DNA from: Liolophura sinensis
Taxonomy: Eukaryota > Mollusca > Polyplacophora > Chitonida > Chitonidae
NCBI RefSeq assembly: GCF_032854445.1
Contig: NC_088302.1
Span: 32,519,979-32,583,978 of the forward strand
DNA length: 64,000 nucleotides
Direction of reading: 5' to 3'
Shown in pieces: positions 48,301 through 59,500 of the stretch. The notes beneath the pieces were generated by a model, which was not told the origin of the DNA, did no database searches, and worked only from the letters and a program-made list of their open reading frames with translations. The number at the start of each line of letters is the position of its first letter. The stretch's first letter is position 1. A program made the translations under genes and the position numbers.

Positions 48301-50103
48301 TAATTATATTATAGGACATCATATTTAACATAAATGGGCTTATAGTCTACCACATGATTTATATTGCCTGAACTTTGGGACGCTGAGAACGGTATAATAT
48401 AACCGAATTCTTGCATTGAGTTTGGAAGCATATTTACAGTACATACAGCACATAGTTTGCATACATTGTGCCATGTATGCAAACTGTCTACCTTTATACA
48501 AAGGAAAATGAAGAAATTATCACTGTCGCCATTTGAAGATATCATATCATATACAAAATTTAAACATTCTGTATAACAAGGAAATCGTTTCTATGCAACA
48601 AGAACCGTTTCAATTAAGGATATTGTGTGTACACGGTACGACTCAGTAAACATTGACGATATACTCATCGAAAGGTTAGTCTTTTCCAATATATCTTGAT
48701 ATCTTGATCTAGTTCACAGATGATCTTCATGAGATGTTCATTCGTCCATTATTCATCAGCAGGCTTATGTTTTAGCACACAAACCATGCAAAATCAGCGT
48801 GTAAAATTCATACTTTACCAAATAAACCATGCGAATTCACCGTGTGAAAAGCGATATATTATTAAGTAACTTACACTGTATCACCGTGCGAAAAGCTCCC
48901 CCCCTCCTCTCCCCTTCCACTCCCACTTACACACACAAACAAAACACGAAAAAGCCTTATAAAAAGCCATCGTGATGTGTAATTGAATGTATTCGATAAA
49001 AGTCCTTCAGCATAACTCAGCATTTATAATTACAATTGGCAAATTTTTCATTTCTCAGATAATCTTTCCCGTGTTAGGCTTTTCCTAATATCAACTGATA
49101 AAAACTGGATCATTGGAAGCTACTTGATGAAAGCTCCATTCTGGTCATCACTTTGTGTGCAAATCCTTTACAGTGCTGAGATTCTCTAACCTTTAACAGC
49201 TGCTTCTATAAAGAACCAATTGACAGCTAAATGTTCATCAACCAGCCCATATTAAATCACCACCCCAGGTCACCACAGATACATCCATCAAAGCTGGGCG
49301 ATAATCAATCAAGTCTTACACTTTATCCTTATTGATACCAAATTATTAATACCTTAAATAATCCACCAATCCTTACCATCAAATCACCCTATTCCTGTGC
49401 ATCGTTATAAAAATATCATCTGTTAACACACTATGTACTCCAAAATTATTATTCCAGTCCGTGTTGATGGTCCTCTAAACGATATCTGAATGTAAGTGAA
49501 CAATAAATACAGTTATATACATATATATCGTCAAAAAGAGCAGTACACTGCATGCAGGCATTTTGCTTGACACGCATGTATGCAGCTTAATCAAATGGGT
49601 GTGCATGTCGAAATTTGTATTCAAATTTCACAGTCAGTTTCCATACAATTGCCTGATTAAACTGATTTGAAATCTTGCCCTTACATATTCTTCCCTTCAT
49701 AAGACGTCTCAGCGTTACTACCAAGCTTATTCACTGTTTTAAAGGCATGTACATATATAGCTGATGCGCTTGATGTCTTGGAGATGTTTAAAGCTGTAGG
49801 TATACTGAGTGTTTTTCTGTAACATTCCTGGTATAAGAAATAGGCTACACAACACTCTGAGATTGAGATTTCCGTCTGGAGTCTGGAATGACTCAAGTTA
49901 AGCCAGTTAACTAACTTGAATGAAAAGCATATTCGTGCAGTTTTCGCCGCTGGCAGGAGAGTTTTTGTATGATATGTCTTTTGTAGTGACGTCAAAGAAA
50001 TGTCAGCTGGCATCACTCCACTTTTTAGCTTACTGTGCTTAAGCAATCGTTCTGTGGGAGAAGTTGTCTATGTTGATATACTATTTAATCAGTTTCATGA
50101 ACA

Positions 50104-50245
50104 GGTAGAATAAAAACTTAATTGAGGTAAATTAACAACAGGCCATATATTTCACCGGTTACGCGTGACCATCAGCCAACTATCACACTGTCGTCGCTGC
50201 TCTGTTTTTGTGCTTTTTTTTCCTGAAGTCTTTTTTTTGTATTGT
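50104..50245 (+). repeat. Family A repeat, 3' half
   Basis: TGAGGTAAATTAACAACAGG, CGGTTACGCGTGACCATCAG and CTATCACACTGTCGTCGCTG match the 3' half of 48058-48300. The 5' half is missing or too diverged. Confidence 0.7.
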
Positions 50246-50411
50246 ATCATGTGTGAATCAGGATTCTGCTGTATGGTGGACTATGAGTCCCCGGGGTCTA
50301 AACCCGTATTTATCAAGCAACGTACGAATGGACCATAGATTGAAGTCCTTAAAAAGTCCAGATCCCTATGCGTTGTTGTAATGTTATCATATACATGCGA
50401 CAATACAGGAA

Positions 50412-50690
50412 TTTAGAGTAATTCTAGAACGGTGACGTCTGATAAATCCAAATTAACAGCACTGGATTTCTTAAAATAGTAGTTTAGCTTTATGCCGTGG
50501 TGCTAGGGCTGTGTAAGATGCTGGTGTTTAATCATTTGCGTAAACGCTTGGATAAAACCCATACTGAGGTAAAATGACCAGAGGCTGTATTTCACCCGTT
50601 ACGTGTGATCACTTGCCAAGTATTACGTTGTTGTCGCTAATCTTGTTTCACTGTTTTACGTTGTATGACTAACAGCGTTATTCTCAAACC
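50412..50690 (+). repeat. Family A repeat, near full length
   Basis: TCTAGAACGGTGACGTCTGA, GCCGTGGTGCTAGGGCTGTG, ACTGAGGTAAAATGACCAG and CGTTACGTGTGATCACTTGC align along the whole family, with an extra ~30 bp in the middle compared with 48058-48300. Only about 170 bp separates it from the preceding partial copy. Confidence 0.72.
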
Positions 50691-52009
50691 GGTTACATAT
50701 GCGGGTATCTAAATTATATTCATCGAAGCTAAAGCGGAAATTGTAACGTCGCGCGCTGACAAACGTGGAAACAAATGAGAGGTTGTGTTTTCAACATGGC
50801 AGATCCGTTTACACAAACAATTCCTTGTGTTGTAGACTGTAATGAAGAATTATCGAAGAATACCTGATTTGTACAAAAGAAACATGAGTAACTCGATACT
50901 TAAGGATTTCCTCGCATTGAATAGAATGCAGCTACTCACAACAGATCGCCCGAGGACATATTTGCCTGTTGAATCCAGATCAATTAATTCATGTTATTAT
51001 TGTATAATACATGTATAATAGTGAGTGAGGGCTCATATACTGATATCTGTTCATTGTTGAAATATAGACTCTTGTTGTCGTTTACTCAATTATTTTTTAA
51101 AAAAAATTTATTACAATATAATGTTGATAGCATATAATTTATAAAATCAATATGAGTTCAAACAATATATATCCTATATAATATTGAATTCGGTACAGTT
51201 GGAGTATAGAATTAATTTTTTTAATGGTGTCAGCACCTTCTTTTATTAACTTAAGATTCGATATTGGTGTCAAAATAAAAAAAAAATATATTTTGTGTAC
51301 ATGTTAATTCGAGGTTTCCTAAATTGAATTTAAAACTAGTGCATAGACCTATTGGCAAATAATGACTAAACTTTCAGGATCTTTCCACTTTTGTATTTTT
51401 GCCGGTTAGATTATGGCATTCGCCATAAGGCTTTCTATAGCATACCCTGAGATCCGACCATCATATACCCCTCGTCGACTGGATAAGAGGATTTGCTATA
51501 TGTGTAGGATAGAGATATGGTGTGCGGTCGAGCCCTTTATTTGTGGACGCCATTTAGGTATAAGTGACACTTAAGTATACCACATACCCAGGGTTAAACC
51601 CAATTAGACACAGTGGTCGCATTATGAAAAGGAACAACAACAATGTAATGATCCTGGACGTCCCATTTATATTTCCACATGCAAGTGTAGGGCTTGATGT
51701 GGTATTTAGGATAACCAGGAATAAAGCGTTTGACGAGATATTCTTCATTATTTGCTAAAATGGATTAATAAATCAGAACAGTAACGTCTCAGTAACACAA
51801 CTGCCATAAAAATATCACACAGTAGCTCTGCCCCTTTGAAGAGAGTTTTATTAAATTTGTAACAGTACTATGTCAATCGCTTTATTTTAAGAGTTAAAAA
51901 AAATGGATTTTGCAAACCTGTTATATACGATGAAACTAGGCATGCAATACTAGTTATGGTGTATCTCAGTGAGACAACTTCAATATATATTTATATATCT
52001 ATATATAGG

Positions 52010-52100
52010 CCTTCTTTGTGGCTGGAATTCACCCATTTGCCAAATATCGCTCTGCATGTTGTCACTGCTCTGGTTTAACTCTGTAGTCTTTATATATGAA
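52010..52100 (+). repeat. Family A repeat, 3' fragment
   Basis: TTCACCCATTTGCCAAATAT and TGTCACTGCTCTGGTTTAAC correspond to the 3' end of the family. Strongly truncated. Confidence 0.5.
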
Positions 52101-52886
52101 TGAATTGCCTACATCAATTACTTCCATAAAATGGCTCAGGATGTAGGGAAAATTTCTTGTCTTGAGTGTGAATCTTATATGGCATCAGGTATTTAGTGTA
52201 AGTCATGTGGGGAAAGGCCAGCTAATTACATATATTATTTTTATATATATTTTCGGGTTGCTTAGCGCTTTGTAAGCATTATTTATGTATCTCTGATTTG
52301 TTCTCTGATTTATCTTACTCCGTGTGATGTAAGTCTTTCATTATATCGCAGTAATTTCCCTAGGGATCATAAGTTATGACAAGAGTCAAAAATATATAAA
52401 TTTGGACTTACCCCTGTAGATAATTTTTTTTTCCAAAGTTTCGTAGTATTTTTTTAGCTTATACTTTGGTGACCGTGTTTTTCTTTATGACAGAATCACG
52501 AAATAACAAAACACAAAGGCAGTTTTTCAATAAAATGATAAACGTTTGTTATTTGTTTGTATTGTTCATATTCATAGTCACACTTACCGTATGTGCGTTT
52601 CATTAACGACTTAGTTAACGAACTAAAGACACAAAAATAAAAAGCATCTTCATAAACCAACAAAATGATACCACAGGAACAAAATCACGAACAATTTCAC
52701 AGTATGTAAATTATGACATCCACAACGTTTTTTTTTTAAAATAAATATAGTCACTGATTAAATATATGTGGATCCCATGATCATCTTAATCTCCACGATC
52801 TCTTTTACCACCTCATAAAAAGTACACAGCACTCTCATTTGCTAAAGGATGCGTTAAATTAAATATAAATGTCCAATGCACAAGTC

Positions 52887-52892
52887 TTTATT
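52887..52892 (-). terminator. Candidate polyadenylation signal of the homeobox gene
   Basis: AATAAA on the minus strand about 165 bp past the stop codon at 53058, a normal distance for a short 3' untranslated region. Nothing else marks the transcript end. Confidence 0.45.
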
Positions 52893-53057
52893 TTGTTGAA
52901 AAATTGTTATGTTTTGTAGTTGCTGTTTTTTTTTTTTGTTCGTCGAGGTACTGGAAATTGTTGCTGTCAGCGATGATTCCAATGTTCCAATGTTTCTTTC
53001 AGGTTCGTGCTGCATAACTCCGGTGTCTGCTAACTTTGTCTGTCCACTGGACAGTTC

Positions 53058-53594
53058 TTACGTTTTTGCGACTTCTTGGTGGTGTCCACGTGGATGATCA
53101 TTAGGGTCCATTGTAGCGGAATGTTCTTTGGCTTTCATTCGTAATACGTCTATACTGGACTTCCTCACGTCTATAGAATCATGCTCGAAAGGAAACCGCA
53201 TTCCCGATGGTAAAGACGCACCCACTGGAGCTCCGGCGGCAGCCATGTTGAATCCGGAGGCCATGAGAATGTTCGGTAAAGAGCCCGGTGCCGAAGGGTT
53301 GACCAGGTAATTTGAGAGCAATCCGCCGAATGGGATTTTGCTGTGAAAATAATGGCCAGTCAATCCGGCCAAACCAGTCTGCTGCATTGCCATCATAGGG
53401 TTGAGCCCCGTCAGGTGTGGAACGCGACCCGTCCACATGGAGTCCATAGCAGACGGAAGTGGAAATGAGGACCCTGGGATACCAACCATATCTGGGCAGT
53501 GCTGTAAATGGTCGCCGTGAAGAAAATTCGGACTCTCTCTTCCCAGGGCCTTTTCCCGCTTTCTCCACTTGGCACGACGATTTTGAAACCAAAC
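53058..53594 (-). CDS. hbn: hbn exon 3: recognition helix, C-terminal region and OAR motif
   Basis: The acceptor is TTTTGTTTAG; it begins with Val47 of the homeodomain ([20 protein letters not shown]). A Met/Pro/Gly-rich region follows ([20 protein letters not shown]), then the OAR motif and a His-rich tail ending EVAKT. Overlapping open frames on both strands in 53.1-53.6 kb are shadows. Confidence 0.93.
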   Translation of the reverse strand, partial: VWFQNRRAKWRKREKALGRESPNFLHGDHLQHCPDMVGIPGSSFPLPSAMDSMWTGRVPHLTGLNPMMAMQQTGLAGLTGHYFHSKIPFGGLLSNYLVNPSAPGSLPNILMASGFNMAAAGAPVGASLPSGMRFPFEHDSIDVRKSSIDVLRMKAKEHSATMDPNDHPRGHHQEVAKT

Positions 53595-56500
53595 CTAAAC
53601 AAAAATAATAAAACAAATTGTTAAACACATGCATATTTATAATGACCCGAACAAGGCGAAGAGGTCAGTTTCACAACACTTATTAACCATTATTTCATTG
53701 TTGATATTTTTACCTAGAAAGCATACAATAATCATTTACACATCTTTAACCACGCAAGGTGATTTCTGAATAAAATGTAGAGTATGGGAGAAGTGTAAAG
53801 GTATCATGTTTTATCATCCGTGAGGTGGCGTTAGTGTGGAACAGGACCTCGAGCCAGTGTTACTGTGTATCATTTTCTACATTAACTTCGCAGTCTCTTT
53901 AAAGTGACATCATTATAAGCTGGGAAAGGTGCATATGGCGTCAATAAAATGACGTCACGGTCCTGCTGTTGGGCGTTTGACGGGCTCTCATTGTATTTAC
54001 CTAGTTTTACCCTAAGTTTGGACAATACAATAACACAAATCGTTTGACTCAAAGAAGATGAAAAGGGCCATTGATCTAAACATATTTCAAAGATTTTTTT
54101 TACTCTTAATCATATTAACACGGCTTTGAAAATCACTCGAGTATATATATATACTCGCTCTTGCGGATACAAATTTAATTTTTCGCCAGCTGACACAGAA
54201 AGTATCTGAATGTTTCTGAAATCTGTTAAGTGTTAAAGTTCATGACAGTTGATCCATAACGCTGATAAAGGATATAATGGATCTACATCATGATTTAATG
54301 TTGAAGCCTTGTCGGTGTAACAAATTAAAGTACAAGCTTTTAGAATTTCTAAACCATATATACCTCTCTTGATTTGTGGTCTATATGGGGTATGGTGGCT
54401 TGGAAAGAACAGTGGACAATATCGGTTAATCTTTGAAATGTGACTGTTAACTTAAATTTTACTGGCTCTTTGCCGGGATAAAAATTTCCGGTTGACATAT
54501 TATGGTACTTATTATATGCTATATTGTTTCTTGTTCTGTTTTTAGCCTTGGGAACTAAGAGCGGCAGATTGATAGAAAATTAGAGTTTGATTCTTGTCGC
54601 TGAGTCATTCAGTAGTCTCACTTACAGACTGAACAAATATTTCCGCCCTGCGGTGCCGACTTTGCTCTCAAATTTGGTTGGCCAATGCCCGAATCTCTCA
54701 GCGAAAACAAATAGACGTGAGTGGCGGAGACAGAGGGATATTGCCCGGGGGGAACTTTGTAAAACCGTTCAAAACTCGCCGAAATGAACCGAGAAGAGTG
54801 TCGCGTGTTTGTTATCTCTTCAAGTCAACGCCGATAAATCGTTCAATTAGCTCGTTCTTTCGACACTTGGACAGGCTCTTCCTTCATAAGATCACCTATT
54901 AAGACATTAGGCCAAATTGAATTCCATCCTTATCCTAGCCGTTGATTATTGTTCAAAGTCGATTACACAGGCAGACCGTTCTTCCAATGAAAATAATTCA
55001 CTAATTACGATTTCAATAAAGGAAATTGCCGGGGTAATCGAATCGCGTCTTTAGCGGGTGAAGAACAAACAATTGAGGACCTCCTATACAGTATAGCGGT
55101 CTGTATACGGCTTTAGTAGCAAAAATCACCGCATGCCCCTCTGTACCACTTGCTGGATTTCACTCTAAATCGACTTTCACATATTCAGCATACACGAAAA
55201 CTGACCCTTGCAACATATAAAAACAGCAAGTTACCATCTGAATGTAAATTCCTCAACGTTTACTTGACCTGACTTTTTGTACATTTGCTAATTATATTTT
55301 CAATAGAGATATTAAGGTCGAAATATTTCATGTTAATAAACGCCTTGCCATAATTCCGATAATTCTAACGATGTTAGACATACTGAAAGAACGCCTTCAA
55401 TACATGGCGTGGAGGTGTCTTTAATTTCATAGCAAACTCTTTCAGCTGCGGCCAAATTGGCATCACAATGCAATCATTATGTATAATTAAATGCGTTTGT
55501 GAGTTTTACAGTAATCTGTTACAGCGGATTACTGGGGTTGAATGGGCGTTAAATTGTTGGCTGATTCGAGAGGGGAAAGGCCTGTGCTCGGTATGGTACA
55601 AATATATCGAATCAGTTTTGGTCGACGAAATAATCGCCTCTGTCTGTTTTGTAGGGCATCAATTGGCATGGAAGAGCGGGTTCCTGTGACAGTGTCACAA
55701 TGAGGCAGTTTTTACTGAAGACGATCCTAACGCCTACCCACAGAGACGTCGCTCTCTTTAAGCTAAGGAAATTACCACCAATCAGCCCAGTTTCTGTAGT
55801 TAACCCCACCGACCCTGCTAATGTTCCTCTCAAGCCTAACTTTGATTTCCCATAATTCTCTTCCTTGAGAAACTTATTATTTAAGATAAAGAGACAGATG
55901 ATTAGTTCTTTGAAAGGCTTGTTGAGAGTTTGGGGCGAGGACGATTTTAGCAGCAACAATGACGCTCTCACCACGACCAAGTCCCCCAACAAATACAGCT
56001 AATTTAGTCCAGTCCTATTTAACAGTGCCCAGTTTATCTTGGGTGCCAAACCACGTCGAGACGGCACACAAAACTAGAGCCAAGTCATTGAGAAGGCCAA
56101 TTTTAAAAGCACACTCGAAGCCCAACTCTTCGAGAGAAAAGAGACAAAGCCGCTTAAAACAGTCGATTGAGGAACGGCAACCGAGAAATTGCCGGAACTA
56201 AAGGTGGCTTGTAGAACAGTGGAAATTAGAAGGTAGAATCAGCACTTAATAATGAATAGATCTGATAAAGGTTTGACTCTCGTCGCGGCTTGAGCAGCCT
56301 GCGCTATTGTCAGACAGATGTCTCGGACTTGTAGAGCGAAAAACATTGAAACACGCTAGATCGCCCATTCCGGCCTGTGAGACTGGACAAGACCACAGAA
56401 TGGTTCAGAAAACACCCACACAAAATCGTTTAGGAAGGACAATGTCCTTTAGCTCAACACTTAAAAACTTCAAAAGGAGTGTGAAGAGCCCCTTATATGA

Positions 56501-59500
56501 CGACTTCGAGAGTGATAATTGGCCGCCAAATTCACTTTCAATTCATATATAATTCGGTTTTATTTAGACCATTGTCACACTCTGTCCAGTTTTCATTGAA
56601 CAGTATCCCTTATTTCTCTCCCGTAGAGTAGCCATTTTTTTTTCTCATAGCAAACTTTTTGAACACCGGTGAACGCTCACTCGAGGACTTCGGACCCTAT
56701 TATAACTCAACGACTCTAAACTGAAATTACACAGCCAGACCACGCAAACGTAAAAAGCGCGGAGGGAGAGAAAGTATGAACAGAAGGCCGTGCCCCGAGG
56801 TGCTGCCTGTTGTTCCCTTGTACATGCTACTGCTAATTTGCTTGTGTCGAACAATCACTACTACCCGTAGGCTCTTATTAAACAAAGAAAAGGTCCAGCC
56901 AAGCTTTGAGGACTATAACAACCAGTTATTGGTTAACGTCACAGATAATTCACTCAAAAACATTTGCTCTGCCTAATTTACTGACCAAGAATCTTTCATG
57001 CATGCACTAGTTCATCGGTCAGTTATGAATATCTGAATAAGATTTAGCTTGATCCGAAATGTCTGTTGAAATACGCTGATCATATTTAATTTCTGCCTAA
57101 CATTAAGTATCTGTGTAGAATAACCTGTATCTTTCCGCCATCTTTTAACATATTATGTATTTAGTAACACATAACGAGCAATAATTTGCTTTAGTTTAAT
57201 GCATCATTTCTGATAGCTCAGAACAGAAATATGTTGTTCTTATATTACTGCCAAATATTAAGTGTCCATGGAGAATTCCATGTGTCTCTCCGGTGTGTTA
57301 AGTAGCCTTATAATTGTGGAACTGTAATATATTTATTCTTCGAAATAAGTTTTAGCTCTGTTCATGTCATTTCGAATAGCTTGGTAGAAATATTGTGGTA
57401 TTTAATTACTGCCTAATATCCAGTATCTGTCTGAGTAATGACAGTCGATAATGCGTGGTATATCAGCGGCTTGCAGGCTCGTACATTGTGCGCTTGCTTT
57501 CCACACAACCCGGCCAATCAACGCCCGTATTCTTCCCTGAGTGATAATTACTGGGTGAATCGTCGATTTATTACCCGAAAATTACAGGTTCAGTGGAGGT
57601 CTATTGAGAGATTTGTCCAGAAATCCAGAAGGTGTGACACCGGGGAATTTCGATTGACGGTTAGCCCTGGGGAGAACGACTCGTAGGCTCTTTTCTCTGC
57701 TGTCCGGCAAGTCAAACACACCTGTTCAAGTCGGGACAACGTCATTTACAGTGACGAAAACAAAACAGACTTACATTCTGCTAACCGGCGGTTGTACCGT
57801 CTGAACAAAGACCTATACTGGATATTATTAATTGACGGCTAACGGCGCTGGAGATAGGAGAGAATTGCCTTCATTAGGGAGACAATAAAAGGCAGATGAT
57901 CATCTGTTCCAGACGCCTCGTATAATAAATAACGGATTAGGTTTCTTAATTATCATGTCTGAAAACTATTTTGCGAAATCACTGCTTTTGTGTGGTGGAC
58001 TCGTGCTGTCCATTTCTCGACTTATACGATTAATAATAATAAAAAAACAGCTAAAATACGAAATATATACATCGGATGGATTTGCCATAAATAAAGATAA
58101 ACCTCTCCAACACGCGGATTTACTAAAACTATTTTAAACGCAAGAATTTGATATTTTACACACATTATTTAATGGGTATTAGAACATTTCATCAGAATAT
58201 ATTGGAACAATGGTATTAAATAAATAATAAGAAAATTTAAATAGTCAGAGCAATCGAACACAACTATATTTCAGACGAAAATATGCCTTTAATTTATTGC
58301 TATTTTAATACTACTTCAAATATGGTGGTGAAATTTCCGTAAAAGGAGTTACGTATGAATTAAATAATGTGTGTGAAATACAAAATTCTTTCATTTAAAA
58401 CATCTTGGTTTTAATTTATTTAAAATGGCTGTCTTTTTTTCTCTCGTCCACCCGATATAGGCCTACATCCATAACTGTTCGAGTGTTTCATTTCTGCAGC
58501 TTTTTAGTGGCGAGATGCATTGATCACTATCAAGATCATACAGTGCAATATTTCTAAATATTAGTCAGATGTGGACTTGGTGAACTTCTGATATTTTTAT
58601 CAAGCTTTTAATAGAGAATTCTAAAGAGCTGAACACTGATATTGTAATAAAGTTTGGTGTACAGATTGCATTGCTTCAGTACCGAACAACAGCCCTTTGT
58701 ATAACTTCATCTGTGCAGAATGTCTACATATATAAAGTGCGAACCGCTTCAACATGGTTCAGCAACTGGCATAATTCCGTACTAGAGATGTAGTAAAGGG
58801 ACATGATCTGAACAAAAAGCCTGGCCCTTGGAAAGCTGCAAGGCCGCAAATGTATTCGCGGAGAGCTTGTATTTAGCGGATTAATAGCTGCTCAAGTGTG
58901 GATTTTTTGTTATCGCTCTATTTGAGCCGGTGTGAAGTTCAAGCATTCACGGTGACATGCGCTAAACGCCATCAACAAAAGCTAGACATTCTACACCTGT
59001 ATATACTCCATACAAGGATTAAAGGTAAGGTTTACCTGTACGCGAGCCTCGCTCAAATCCAAGCGCATGGCCAGTTCCTCCCGAGTGAACACATCCGGGT
59101 ACTGCGTTTTCTCAAAGGCCCTCTCTAGCTGGTGCAGTTGATACGTCGTAAAAGTTGTTCTGCTTCGACGAATTTTTCGGGGTTTATCGCTGCAGCCATC
59201 CGCCGAGTCGCTGTTCCCGTCAGGCGTGCTCGAGGTCGGGGGCACGGATCCGCTCATTCCTGCAGCGGTGGATGGGACGCCTTCCCCAGACACACTGATA
59301 TCAATACCCTCGTCAATGTCAGGTGATGATTGCGCTGGCTCGCTACCCATGACATCTGTACCTAACCGTGCGGGTGGAGAATTGGGCACGCTATCGTGCA
59401 CACCGGGGGTGGGAGAAGGGGACCTACGGGCGTTGTAGCTGTCCTCTCCCAGGCTCTCATCGCCATCACTCAGACATCCAACACCCGGGCTGTCAGCGCG

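Larger units (their letters stand above)
36409..53057. other. 16.6-kb gene-free stretch downstream of the homeobox gene
   Basis: No frame shows a conserved domain; the longest (135, 104 and 121 codons) are AT-biased chance frames. It holds partial and full copies of dispersed family A (37785-37830, 47155-47250, 48058-48300, 50104-50245, 50412-50690, 52010-52100), a perfect hairpin (38475-38501), a block with CCAAT/TATA-like strings (42300-43180) and a cluster of TAATTAG sites (45960-46330). Gene deserts next to developmental homeobox genes often carry long-range enhancers; that is inference here. Confidence 0.6.
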
